DNA of 64,000 nucleotides from Streptomyces sp. AC512_CC834 (GTDB taxonomy: Bacteria; Actinomycetota; Actinomycetes; Streptomycetales; Streptomycetaceae), in assembly GCF_019049325.1 (NCBI RefSeq), contig NZ_JAGMUO010000097.1:186001-250000 (forward strand), written 5' to 3'. Below the pieces are notes generated by a model that saw only the letters and a program-made list of their open reading frames with translations, was not told the DNA's origin and made no database searches. Positions 16,850-25,155 of this stretch are shown here, piece by piece; position 1 is the first letter of the stretch, and each line of letters starts with the position of its first letter. The position numbers were made by a program, and so were the translations under genes.

Positions 16850-17095
16850 ATGCCGTTGGGTACGTATGGAACCTCTCCTCGAGATCAGTTCGTCGTCGAT
16901 CTGCGCGGGGTGGCGTTCATCGACTCCATGGGCCTGGGCGTGCTGGTCGGCGCACTCAAACGGGTCCAGTCCGTCCATGGGGAGCTGAAACTGGTCATCA
17001 CCGACGCCAACACGAAGCAACTCTTCGCCCTGACCGGCCTGCGGCACGTCTTCCCCATCTTCGACTCGGTGTACCAGGCGAGGCGAACATCCTAG
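16850..17095 (+). pseudogene. 5'-truncated STAS domain (anti-sigma factor antagonist) remnant
   Basis: Residues from FVVDLRGVAFIDSMGLGVLVG to VFPIFDSVYQARRTS are a clear C-terminal two-thirds of a BldG/RsbV-type STAS domain, including the Ser in FIDSMG that the partner kinase phosphorylates. The first two strands and helix (about 40 residues) are absent: the frame upstream of ATG 16850 has no STAS similarity and no coding character. Either an upstream deletion inactivated it or a minimal 81-aa form is made. There is no anti-sigma kinase gene nearby. Confidence 0.65.
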
Positions 17096-17117
17096 GAGTG
17101 GCAGCTCCTGGGGGCGT

Positions 17118-20042
17118 TCATGGCCGGGTCGCCCGGTCCAGTTCGAGGAGGACCGAGTAGTACTCGCGCCCGGTCGCGCGGTCCATGCCGATCTCGCACA
17201 TGCGGTTGGCGGACAGGTGCGCGTCGTACGCGCGCGAGGTCACCTCCTCGGCCTCCTTCGCCGTCGCCGAAGCGGTCAGCTCCTTGTGCAGCATGCCCCG
17301 GTCACCGGCGAAGGCGCAGCATCCGGCGTCGTCGGGGACGACGACCTCGTCGGCGATCGCCTCGGCGACCTGCCGCAGTTCGTCCACGTCGCCCAGGTGC
17401 CGCATGGAGCACGTCGGGTGCAGCACCGCCGAACCGGTGGTGCGGCGGATCGTCAGCCGTGGCAGGAGTTCGTCCGCGGCCCAGACGACCGAGTCGACCA
17501 CCTTCAGTCGCCGGTGCAGTTCCCGGTTGGCGTCGCTGAGGTGGGGGACGGCCTCGTGCTTGATGCCGAGCGTGCAGGACGAGGCGTCGACGACCAGCGG
17601 GAGCCGCCCGCCGTCGGTCCAGGCCCAGGCGGCCTCGACGACGCGGTTGGCCATCACGGTGGTGCCGTCCGCGTAGCCCTTGGAGTGCCAGATCGTGGAG
17701 CAGCAGGTGCCCGCGACGTCGTCGGGGATCCAGACCGGCCGGCCGGCGCGGGCCGAGACGTCGACCACGGCCTGCTGGAGCGAGGGGGTCCCGTCGCCCT
17801 CGGGGCCGGCGAAGATCCGGTTGACGCAGGCCGGGTAGTAGACGGCGCTCGCTCCCGTCCGGGAGGTGCGGGGGACGGCGCGGGCGGCGGCGCCGGGGAT
17901 CTCCGGCAGCCACTCGGGCACCAGGTCGGTTCGTACGGCCTTGCGGGCGAGGCCGGTGGCGGCCGTCAGCAGCCGGTCGCTGATCCTGTCCGCCGCGCCG
18001 ACCGCGAGCCGCGCCGACGCCTCCACGGTCTTGAAGCGCTTCGCGGTGAGGGCGGCGATCCGCTCCTCGCGCGGTGAGTGCCGCCGGTGGCGGAACTCTT
18101 TCATCATGGCGCCGGTGTCGATGCCCACCGGACAGGCGATCGCGCAGGTGGAGTCGCCCGCGCAGGTGTCGACGGCGTCGTAGCCGTAGGAGGCGAGGAG
18201 CTGTTCCTCCACGGGCGAACCGGCCGGCTGGCGCAGCATCTCCCGCCGCAGCACGATCCGTTGGCGCGGAGTGGTCGTCAGGTCGTGGCTGGGGCAGGTG
18301 GGTTCGCAGAAGCCGCACTCGATGCAGGGGTCGGCGACCGGCTCGATTGCGGGGATCGTCTTCAGGCCGCGCAGGTGGGCCCTCGGGTCGCGGTCCAGGA
18401 CGACCCGGGGTGCCAGTACGCCCTCGGGGTCGACGACCTGCTTGGTGCGCCACATCAGCTCGGTCGCCCGGGACCCCCACTCCATCTCCAGGAACGGGGC
18501 GATGTTGCGCCCGGTGGCGTGCTCCGCCTTCAGCGACCCGTCGAAACGCTCCACGGTCATGCGGCAGAAGGCGTCCATGAAGGCGGCGTACCGGTCGACG
18601 TCGGAGGTCCTGGACGCGTCGAAGGCGAGCAGGAAGTGCAGGTTGCCGTGGGCGGCGTGACCGGCGACGGCGGCGTCGAAGCCGTGCTCGGCCTGGAGCC
18701 CGAGAAGGTCCTGGCAGGCGTCGGCCAGTCGGGACGGCGGAACCGCGAAGTCCTCCGTGATCAGGGTGGTGCCCGCCGGGCGGGAACCGCCGACCGCCGT
18801 GACGAAGGCCTTGCGTGCCTTCCAGTAGCCGGAGACGACCTTGGCGTCGCGGGTGAACCCGTTGGTCACCGAGGCGACCGGCGCGACCAGTTCCAGCCGT
18901 TCGACGACTCCGGCCGCCGCCCGCTCGAACGCCTCCTGCGCCGCCTCGTCGGGGGCCCGGAACTCCACGAGCAGCGCCGCCGTCTCCCGCGGCAGTCCGG
19001 CCCAGTCGGCCGGCACGCCCCGCACGCTCACCGAGGCGCGCAGCGTGTTGCCGTCCATCAGCTCGACGGCGACGGCTCCGGCCTCGTTGAACAGCGGTAC
19101 GGCGGCCGCCGCGGCGGTCAGCGAGGGGAAGAAGAGCAGACCGCTGGAGACCTTGCGGTCCAGCGCCAGGGTGTCGAAGACGACGTCGGAGATGAACCCG
19201 AAGGTGCCCTGGGAGCCGACCATCAGTCCGCGCAGGATCTCGACGGGTGTGGCGCCGTCCAGGAAGGCGTCCAGTCGGTAGCCGTTGGTGTTCTTGATCT
19301 CGTACTTGGCGCGGATGCGGGCGGTGAGCCGGGCGTCGGCCTCGATCTCCGCCTTGAGGGCCAGCAGCCCCGCGCACAGCTCCGGCTCGGTCCGCACCAG
19401 TCGCTCGTCCGCGTGCGGGTCGGCCGTGTCGACGACGGTGCCGCCGGGCAGCACGAAGGTCAGCGAGGCGAGGGTGCGGTAGGAGTTGCGGGTGGTGCCG
19501 GCGGTCATCCCGGAGGCGTTGTTCGCGACGACCCCGCCGACGGTGCAGGCGATGGCGCTGGCCGGGTCGGGCCCCAGGATCCTGCCGTACCGGGCGAGGG
19601 TCGTGTTGGCCCGCATGACCGTGGTGCCGGGACGGATGCGGGCCCGCGCGCCGCCGTCCAGGACCTCGATGCCCGTGAAGTGCCGTCGTACGTCGACGAG
19701 GATGTCCTCGCCCTGCGCCTGGCCGTTCAGACTCGTGCCGGCGGCGCGGAAGACGACCTGGCGGCCGTTGGCGCGCGCGTACCCCATGACCGCGGCGACG
19801 TCGTCGATGCTCTCGGGGAGTACGACGACCTGCGGAACGAACCGGTAGGGGCTGGCGTCGGAGGCGTACTTCACCAGGTCGGAGACCTTCCAGCGGACCT
19901 TCTCCGGTCCCAGCAGCGCGGTCAGCCCGGTGCGCAGCGCCTCGGGCGTACCCGTGGCCCCGCTGTCGGGGACCCGGTCGGCCGCCGGGGCGCGGACCGC
20001 TGTGGGGCGGAGGGTTTCCGGCTTGGGCTCCAGCAGGGGCAT
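17118..20042 (-). CDS. FAD-binding and Fe-S oxidoreductase (D-lactate/glycolate dehydrogenase-like fusion)
   Basis: A 974-aa fusion. Residues ~30-290 are the FAD_binding_4 domain (VVFRAAGTSLNGQ, VGGVVANNASGMTAG), ~300-545 the FAD-oxidase C domain ending in HAAHGNLHF and HATGRNIAPF, ~570-640 two 4Fe-4S clusters (CIECGFCEPTC with Cys573/576/579/583; CAGDSTCAIACP), and ~740-960 two CCG domains (GTCCSTIWHSKG; DDAGCCAFAG). This is the architecture of single-chain respiratory D-2-hydroxyacid dehydrogenases (Dld/GlcD-GlcF fusions) that pass electrons to quinone. It closes a minus-strand operon with RidA, an acid-sugar dehydratase and a creatininase, so it may oxidise a 2-hydroxy-acid made in that pathway. 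The start is ATG 20042 with GGGAGA. Confidence 0.9.
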   Translation of the reverse strand: MPLLEPKPETLRPTAVRAPAADRVPDSGATGTPEALRTGLTALLGPEKVRWKVSDLVKYASDASPYRFVPQVVVLPESIDDVAAVMGYARANGRQVVFRAAGTSLNGQAQGEDILVDVRRHFTGIEVLDGGARARIRPGTTVMRANTTLARYGRILGPDPASAIACTVGGVVANNASGMTAGTTRNSYRTLASLTFVLPGGTVVDTADPHADERLVRTEPELCAGLLALKAEIEADARLTARIRAKYEIKNTNGYRLDAFLDGATPVEILRGLMVGSQGTFGFISDVVFDTLALDRKVSSGLLFFPSLTAAAAAVPLFNEAGAVAVELMDGNTLRASVSVRGVPADWAGLPRETAALLVEFRAPDEAAQEAFERAAAGVVERLELVAPVASVTNGFTRDAKVVSGYWKARKAFVTAVGGSRPAGTTLITEDFAVPPSRLADACQDLLGLQAEHGFDAAVAGHAAHGNLHFLLAFDASRTSDVDRYAAFMDAFCRMTVERFDGSLKAEHATGRNIAPFLEMEWGSRATELMWRTKQVVDPEGVLAPRVVLDRDPRAHLRGLKTIPAIEPVADPCIECGFCEPTCPSHDLTTTPRQRIVLRREMLRQPAGSPVEEQLLASYGYDAVDTCAGDSTCAIACPVGIDTGAMMKEFRHRRHSPREERIAALTAKRFKTVEASARLAVGAADRISDRLLTAATGLARKAVRTDLVPEWLPEIPGAAARAVPRTSRTGASAVYYPACVNRIFAGPEGDGTPSLQQAVVDVSARAGRPVWIPDDVAGTCCSTIWHSKGYADGTTVMANRVVEAAWAWTDGGRLPLVVDASSCTLGIKHEAVPHLSDANRELHRRLKVVDSVVWAADELLPRLTIRRTTGSAVLHPTCSMRHLGDVDELRQVAEAIADEVVVPDDAGCCAFAGDRGMLHKELTASATAKEAEEVTSRAYDAHLSANRMCEIGMDRATGREYYSVLLELDRATRP

Positions 20043-20076
20043 GGCGTTCGTCTCCCACGATCTCGAACAGTGCTGA

Positions 20077-20495
20077 TCAGCGTACGACTGCGGCCGCGGA
20101 CGGGTCCGGGTCCGGGTCCGGGTGCGGCAGGAGGGCCACCACGTCGATCTCCACGAGGATGTCCATCAGGTCGGACCCGACGGTGGTGCGCACCGGGCAG
20201 GGCTCCTCGAAGAACTCGCGGTAGGCCGCGTCGTACGCCGAGAAGTCCCGCTTGAGGTGTTGCAGGTGCGCGGTGACCTTCACGACGTCCCGCATGGACA
20301 GCCCCGGCTCGGCGAGGACCGCGGCGACGTTGCGCAGCACCTGCGCGGTCTGCGGTCCGACACCCTCCGGTACGGCACCGGTGACCGGGTCCTGGGGGCC
20401 GAAGCCCGCCGTGAACAGGAACCCGCCCGCCACCACACCCTGGGAGTAGGCGCCCGCGGGACGGGGAGCCCCGGGCGTGCGTACGGCTCGCTCAT
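20077..20495 (-). pseudogene. RidA family deaminase, apparent N-terminal frameshift
   Basis: The frame ending at 20077 encodes a normal RidA trimer-fold C-terminus (FLFTAGFGPQDP, RNVAAVLAEPGLSMRDVVKVTAHL, CPVRTTVGSDLM with the expected Arg). Its N-terminal strand APRPAGAYSQGVVAGG is in frame but has no start codon before a stop. The natural start is ATG 20495, which overlaps the preceding gene's stop as ATGA, and reads MSEPYARPG in another frame. One extra G in the GGGG at about 20469-20472 would join MSEPYARPG to APRPAGAYSQ. RidA hydrolyses reactive imines/enamines. Error or real mutation is undecided; translation from GTG 20436 would lack strand 1. Confidence 0.75.
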
Positions 20496-21619
20496 CCGGT
20501 CAGGTCTCCGTCCCGCTCGTTGACCCCGGCGTAGTGGTGGAGCTTGTCCTCGTCCACGCTGACGCCCAGGCCGGGTCCCGACGGCACCCGCAGCCGGCCG
20601 TTCTCCAGGTGCAGCGGCTCGATGATGTCGTCCGCGTGCAGGTAGTACATGCTGTCGATGGCCCGGGAGAGGACGGGCGTGCTGGACACCACGGCCAGGT
20701 GTGCCGCCGTGGCGATGCCGAGTTCGCCGCCGCTGTGCAGGTTCATGCCCAGGCCGAAGGTCTCGCAGTGCGCGGCGAGCGCCTTGGTCGCGGCGATGCC
20801 GCCCCACTTGTAGACGTCGCCGTGGATGACGTCGACCGCGTTCAGGCGCATGGCGGGCGCGAAGTCCTCGAAGCGGACGACGCACATGTTGGTGCACAGC
20901 GGGATGCGTACCTTCGCCTTCACCTGGCTCATGCCCTCGATGCCGACGCAGGGGTCCTCCAAGTACTCCAGGTCGAGTTCCTCCAGGGCGATCCCGGCGC
21001 GGACCGAGTCGGGGACGGACCAGGCCGCGTTCGGATCGACGCGCAGGTTCACGTCGGGCAGCGCCTCGCGGACGGCGCGCAGGATGGCGACATCGCCCTC
21101 GGAGTCCCTGGTGCCCTTGAGCTTGACGGCCTCGAATCCGCCCTCGGCGACGACGCGTACGGCGTGCTCCGCCATGGCCTTGGGCAGGTCGGCGGCCGTG
21201 GCGCCGGGCGCGTCGGCGCGGGTGATCAGCGCGGTGAGGGGCACCTCGTCGCGGACGGCGCCGCCCAGCAGGTCGGTGACGGACTGGCCGGTGGCCTTGC
21301 CCATCGCGTCCCAGCAGGCGACGTCGACGGCGGCGATCGCCGCGTAGCCGAGGTAGCCGTAGAAGAACGGCACCATGTGCTGCTTGCGGTGGAAGCTCTC
21401 CAGCGCGAACGGGCTGACGCCCATCAGGTCGGGGATCATCTGCCGGACGATCGCGGCGACGGGTGCGCCCCACATCGTCTCGCCCCAGCCCTCGACGCCT
21501 TCGTCGGTGCGGACGCGGACGACGGTGCGGGTCTCGCCGGTCTTGGTCTCGAAGGAACTCGTGAAGGGATTGACGAGTGGGAGGTTGACGACCCACACGT
21601 CGACGTCGGTGATCTTCAT
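20492..21619 (-). CDS. Mandelate racemase/muconate lactonizing enzyme family acid-sugar dehydratase
   Basis: A 375-aa enolase-superfamily protein. The capping domain (1-130) is followed by the barrel with KxK bases Lys166/Lys168 (VKLKG), metal ligands Asp195 (RVDPNAAW), Glu221 (YLEDP) and Asn244 (CTNMC), and the Asp268/His295 dyad (IHGDVYKWGG; NLHSGGELG). The ligand pattern with Asn as third metal ligand and HS(G/N) places it near glucarate dehydratase, and it resembles the GlucD at 45389. It dehydrates a sugar acid, identity unknown. ATG 21619 with GAGGAGT upstream. It lies 14 nt after the creatininase and overlaps RidA by 4 nt. Confidence 0.88.
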   Translation of the reverse strand: MKITDVDVWVVNLPLVNPFTSSFETKTGETRTVVRVRTDEGVEGWGETMWGAPVAAIVRQMIPDLMGVSPFALESFHRKQHMVPFFYGYLGYAAIAAVDVACWDAMGKATGQSVTDLLGGAVRDEVPLTALITRADAPGATAADLPKAMAEHAVRVVAEGGFEAVKLKGTRDSEGDVAILRAVREALPDVNLRVDPNAAWSVPDSVRAGIALEELDLEYLEDPCVGIEGMSQVKAKVRIPLCTNMCVVRFEDFAPAMRLNAVDVIHGDVYKWGGIAATKALAAHCETFGLGMNLHSGGELGIATAAHLAVVSSTPVLSRAIDSMYYLHADDIIEPLHLENGRLRVPSGPGLGVSVDEDKLHHYAGVNERDGDLTG

Positions 21620-21633
21620 TTCTACTCCTCGCA

Positions 21634-22416
21634 TCATCGGGCTGACCGGCTCGCGGTGTCGAAGGCACGGATCGCGCGGGCCAGTCCTCGGGCCCGGTCG
21701 TCCAGGAGCCGGCCGCCCCGGTCGGCGTCGGCGCCGGAGGCGTCGTCCGTGGAGCCGTCGACCCGCTCCCATTCGCCGTGGCGTTCGACGGTCAGGCCGG
21801 GGTGGGGCGGGTTGTCGAACAGGGGTGGTGGATCGACGGGGGCGCGGGCGGGCACGGGGGTGCGCACCAGGCCCGGGTGGGCCGCCAGCATGAGGGACGT
21901 CTCGAACCATCCGGCGTGCCCCGGGGTGACCTCGGGCCGTCCGGCCGTGTCGTCGCCCGCGGTGACGGTCCAGTACGAGCAGGCGGCGACGGTCACCTCG
22001 GCGCGCAGCGCGAACCGCTTCACGGCGAGCCGCATGATCTCGTCGTTGCCGCCGTGGCCGTTGACGACCATGACGCGGCGGTACCCGCTGGTCACGAGTG
22101 AGTCCAGGACGTCGTCCAGGACGGCGCCGAGGGTGGCCGCGGAGAGCGAGACGGCCGCCGCGAACAGATGGTGCGGGCTGTGCCCGAAGGGCAGGGCCGG
22201 CAGGCGTACGACCTCGGGCGCGGCGCTCTCCCCGCCGGGCAGGTCCAGGAGGTCGAGGGCGCGGTCCACGACCGCCTCGGCCAGCAGGGTGTCGGTGCCC
22301 ATCGGCAGGTGCGCGGCGTGCTGCTCCTGCGAACCGATGGGCAGCAGGGCGATGCCGTCCTCGCCGGCCCGGCGTACCTCCCGCCAGGTGAGTTCGGTCA
22401 GTCTCGATTGGCTCAC
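21634..22416 (-). CDS. Creatininase family amidohydrolase
   Basis: A 260-aa protein with the family metal-site motifs LLPIGSQEQHAAHLPMGTDT (residues ~23-42; Glu, His, Asp ligands), VMVVNGHGGN and the C-terminal-half PGHAGWFETSLML. Creatininase-fold enzymes hydrolyse small cyclic or linear amides (creatinine, formamidopyrimidines in F420/riboflavin routes, mycofactocin MftE), so fold does not fix substrate. It is the first gene of a four-gene operon with an enolase-superfamily dehydratase, RidA and a flavin/Fe-S dehydrogenase; in this company it may open an amide or lactam of a sugar acid. Divergent from the ROK-like gene with 41 nt between. Confidence 0.88.
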   Translation of the reverse strand: MSQSRLTELTWREVRRAGEDGIALLPIGSQEQHAAHLPMGTDTLLAEAVVDRALDLLDLPGGESAAPEVVRLPALPFGHSPHHLFAAAVSLSAATLGAVLDDVLDSLVTSGYRRVMVVNGHGGNDEIMRLAVKRFALRAEVTVAACSYWTVTAGDDTAGRPEVTPGHAGWFETSLMLAAHPGLVRTPVPARAPVDPPPLFDNPPHPGLTVERHGEWERVDGSTDDASGADADRGGRLLDDRARGLARAIRAFDTASRSAR

Positions 22417-22457
22417 GGTGCTACCTCTCCGAAACGGGGCCGTGGCAGAGTCGGCGC

Positions 22458-23417
22458 ATGGTCCACAAAAGTTCTCCGTTGCGACTGGTCCCCGACGCCG
22501 CGGAGCGACCGGCCTCCCCTCCCGCGGCCCGGCGGCTGGGGGCCGTCGAGCTGGTGCCGGGGCGGGTCAGGGCGGCCGTGCTGTCCATGGCGGGCCGGGT
22601 GCTGGACCGCACCGAGTCGTCGTACGACGCGGCCACGGCGACCCCCGCGGACATCGACAGGGCGCTGGCCGCGGCGGCCGGGTGCTTCGCCGCCCACGAG
22701 CTCCAGGGGATCGGGGTGGCCGCCGCGGGGCTCGTGGACCCCCTCACGGGGCTGATCCTCGAGGTGAACGACGTGCCCGCGCTGCACGGCTATCCGGTGA
22801 CGGAGCGGCTCGGCGCGCTCACCGGGGCCGGGGTGCGGGTGGAGCACCGGGCGCGGCTCCAGGTGCTCGGCGACCGCTGGTTCGGCGCGGGTCGCGGACG
22901 GCGTACGTTCGCCTCGGTCTCGACCGGCGAGGTGCTCGGGGTGGGTGTGCTCTACGACGGCGAGGTGATGGCCCCGCCCGGCGGACGCAGCGGCGCGGAC
23001 ATGACCGTGTCGGCCAGTGGTGAGCGCTGTACGTGCGGGAACCGGGGCTGCTGGAAGACCCTGGCCACGACCGGCTGGCTGCGGGCCCGGGCGCGCGCGG
23101 CCGGGCTCGGGGACGCGGTGTCGCTGGACGCGCTGGTGAACGGCGGGGACGCGCTCGCCGGGCGGGTGGTCGAGGAGTACGCGCACAACCTGGCCCTGGG
23201 GCTGGTGAACGTGCAGCAGCTCTTCGCGCCCGGCCTGTTCATCCTGCACGGTGAGGCCCGTGAGGGTGGTGAGCGCTTCCGCACCGTCGTGGAGGAGCGG
23301 CTGCAAAACGCGGTCGCCTTCGTGGGCGCCGAGCAGCCGCGGGTGCTGGTCGGTACGGGCGCCGTCGACGACGTGGCGCTGCTGGGCGGGGCGGGACTCG
23401 TACTGTCCCACCTGTAG
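22458..23417 (+). CDS. Degenerate ROK-family protein without HTH or kinase loop
   Basis: A 319-aa protein with the actin-like ROK fold: GIGVAAAGLVDPLTG, a middle VEHRARLQVLGDRWFGAG segment and the zinc motif CTCGNRGCW. Two core elements are missing. The N-terminal phosphate loop DxGxT reads AVELVPGRVRAAV, and the GE(L/V)GH segment reads GRSGADMTV, so the zinc histidine and probable ATP site are lost. There is also no N-terminal winged helix as in NagC/XylR regulators. It may be a ligand-binding regulator or scaffold. It is divergent from the creatininase operon and convergent with the ABC genes. Confidence 0.8.
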   Translation: MVHKSSPLRLVPDAAERPASPPAARRLGAVELVPGRVRAAVLSMAGRVLDRTESSYDAATATPADIDRALAAAAGCFAAHELQGIGVAAAGLVDPLTGLILEVNDVPALHGYPVTERLGALTGAGVRVEHRARLQVLGDRWFGAGRGRRTFASVSTGEVLGVGVLYDGEVMAPPGGRSGADMTVSASGERCTCGNRGCWKTLATTGWLRARARAAGLGDAVSLDALVNGGDALAGRVVEEYAHNLALGLVNVQQLFAPGLFILHGEAREGGERFRTVVEERLQNAVAFVGAEQPRVLVGTGAVDDVALLGGAGLVLSHL

Positions 23418-23428
23418 GGAGTGAGGGG

Positions 23429-24313
23429 TCATCGGCTGTCCGCGCCCGCCGCCGAGGAGGCCCGCTCGGCGGCGCGACGGCCGCGGCGCGGGTCGAGGAC
23501 CGGCACGGCGTCGAGGAGCTGCCGGGTGTAGGGGTGCTGCGGGCTGTGCAGTACGGCCGCCGCCTCGCCCACCTCCACCAGGCTGCCCCGGCTCATCACC
23601 GCGACCCGGTCGGCCACCTGCGCCACGACGGCCAGGTTGTGCGAGACGAACACGTAGGTGAGACCCAGCCGTCGCTGCAGCTCCGCCAGCAGATCGAGGA
23701 CGGTCGCCTGTACGGACACGTCCAGGGCGCTGGTGGGCTCGTCGAGCACCAGCAGCCGGGGGCGGAGTGCCAGGGCCCGTGCGATCGAGACGCGCTGGCG
23801 CTGGCCGCCGGAGAACTCGTGCGGGTAGCGGTCCTGGATGCCGGCGTCCAGGCCCACGGCCTCCAGGAGTTCCCCGACCCGCTCCCTGGTGCGGGCGCGT
23901 GCGCGCCGTCCGCGTGCCTCGGGGTCGTGGGTGACCAGGGGTTCGGCGACGATGTCGGTGATGCGCATGCGGGGGTTCATGCTCGAGTAGGGGTCCTGGA
24001 GGACGACCTGCATCTGCCGTCGTACGCCGCGCAGTTGGGAGGCGGAGAGGGCGGCGAGGTCCTGGCCGTCGAAGCGCACGTTTCCGGCGGTGGGTTCGAG
24101 GAGTCCGAGGAGCAGCCGGGTGAGGGTGGTCTTGCCGCAGCCGGACTCGCCGACCAGGGCGAGGGTCTCGCCCTCGTGGACTTCGAGTGACACGTCGTCG
24201 ACTGCGACCGTCGTGTGCCGGCTGCCGAACTCCCTGCGCAGGCCGTTCAGTTCCAGGAGGACCTTCCCGGCCGGGGGCGCGGGCGCGGTGGCTTCGGTGG
24301 CTTCGGTGGTCAT
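23429..24313 (-). CDS. Peptide/nickel-type ABC transporter ATPase (OppF-like)
   Basis: A 294-aa ATPase: Walker A GESGCGKTTL, Q-loop VVLQDPYSSMNPR, signature FSGGQRQRV, Walker B LLVLDEPTSALD and H-loop VFVSHNL. OppF-type C-terminal HPYTRQLLDAVPVLDP is present, but the usual C-terminal Cys cluster (Fe-S-like) of many DppF proteins is absent, and the chain ends soon after. ATG 24313 overlaps the stop of the previous gene (ATGA). It is the last of five co-transcribed genes of importer I. Confidence 0.92.
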   Translation of the reverse strand: MTTEATEATAPAPPAGKVLLELNGLRREFGSRHTTVAVDDVSLEVHEGETLALVGESGCGKTTLTRLLLGLLEPTAGNVRFDGQDLAALSASQLRGVRRQMQVVLQDPYSSMNPRMRITDIVAEPLVTHDPEARGRRARARTRERVGELLEAVGLDAGIQDRYPHEFSGGQRQRVSIARALALRPRLLVLDEPTSALDVSVQATVLDLLAELQRRLGLTYVFVSHNLAVVAQVADRVAVMSRGSLVEVGEAAAVLHSPQHPYTRQLLDAVPVLDPRRGRRAAERASSAAGADSR

Positions 24314-25155
24314 GCCGCCTCCAATCGCGGGGTGGCCGCCAGCAGCTCGCGGGTGTAGTCGTCGGCCGGCCGGTCGAAGACGTCGAGGACGTCGCCGGTC
24401 TCGACGACCTTGCCCTTGTTCATGACCACGACGCGGTCGGCGGTCTCCGCGACGACCGCGAGGTCGTGGGTGATGAGCACGACGGCCATGTCGTGTTTGT
24501 GCTGGAGGGTGACGAGGAGGTCGAGGATCTGGCGCTGCACGGTGACGTCCAGGGCGGTGGTCGGCTCGTCGGCGATGAGTACGCGGGGCCTCGCCACCAG
24601 TGCCGTCGCGATCATCACGCGCTGGCGCAGGCCTCCGGAGAGTTCGTGCGGGTACTGGCGGTAGCGCAGGGCGGGGTCGGGGATGCCGACCTCGTCGAGC
24701 GCCGCCAGCGCGGCCTCCCCGGCCTCGGCGCGGGACATGCCGGTGTGGTGCCTGAGCACCTCGGCGACCTGGGCGCCGACGCGTTGGAGCGGGTCGAGGC
24801 AGGTCATCGGGTCCTGGAAGACCATGGCGATGTCGCGTCCGCGGACCTTGCCGAGTTCCTTCTCGGAGAGTTTCAGCAGGTCCCGTCCGTCGAAGCGGAT
24901 CTCGCCGCTCGGGTAGAAGCACGGCGGGCTCGGGTTGAGCCGCAGGACGGAGAGCGCGGTGGCGCTCTTGCCGCTGCCGGACTCCCCCACGACGGCGAGG
25001 GTTTCGCCTGCGCCCACGTGCAGGGAGACGTCCTGGACGGCGTGGACGACGGACGTCTCCAGCCGGAAGTCGACGCTGAGGCCGTTGATCTCCAGCAGCG
25101 GCTGCTGGTCCGCCGGTCGCGGGGACGGGTCGGTTGCGGTTCGGTCGATGGTCAT
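24310..25155 (-). CDS. Peptide/nickel-type ABC transporter ATPase (OppD-like)
   Basis: A 281-aa ATPase with Walker A GESGSGKSATALS, Q-loop MVFQDPMTCLDPLQ, signature LSGGLRQRV, Walker B VLIADEPTTALDVTVQ and H-loop LITHDL, the typical OppD partner of the following OppF. It starts at ATG 25155 and overlaps both neighbours by 4 nt. With the OppF-like protein it forms the nucleotide-binding heterodimer energising importer I. The long C-terminal oligopeptide-specific extension is missing, as in glycan-type members of this family. Confidence 0.92.
   Translation of the reverse strand: MTIDRTATDPSPRPADQQPLLEINGLSVDFRLETSVVHAVQDVSLHVGAGETLAVVGESGSGKSATALSVLRLNPSPPCFYPSGEIRFDGRDLLKLSEKELGKVRGRDIAMVFQDPMTCLDPLQRVGAQVAEVLRHHTGMSRAEAGEAALAALDEVGIPDPALRYRQYPHELSGGLRQRVMIATALVARPRVLIADEPTTALDVTVQRQILDLLVTLQHKHDMAVVLITHDLAVVAETADRVVVMNKGKVVETGDVLDVFDRPADDYTRELLAATPRLEAA

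Noticed and set aside
17302..20255. Very long open frames (over 700 codons) antisense or out of frame to the FAD/Fe-S dehydrogenase
   Set aside because: High GC content leaves shadow frames open. Their translations are Arg/Pro/Gly-rich without domains, while the true gene shows FAD and Fe-S motifs.
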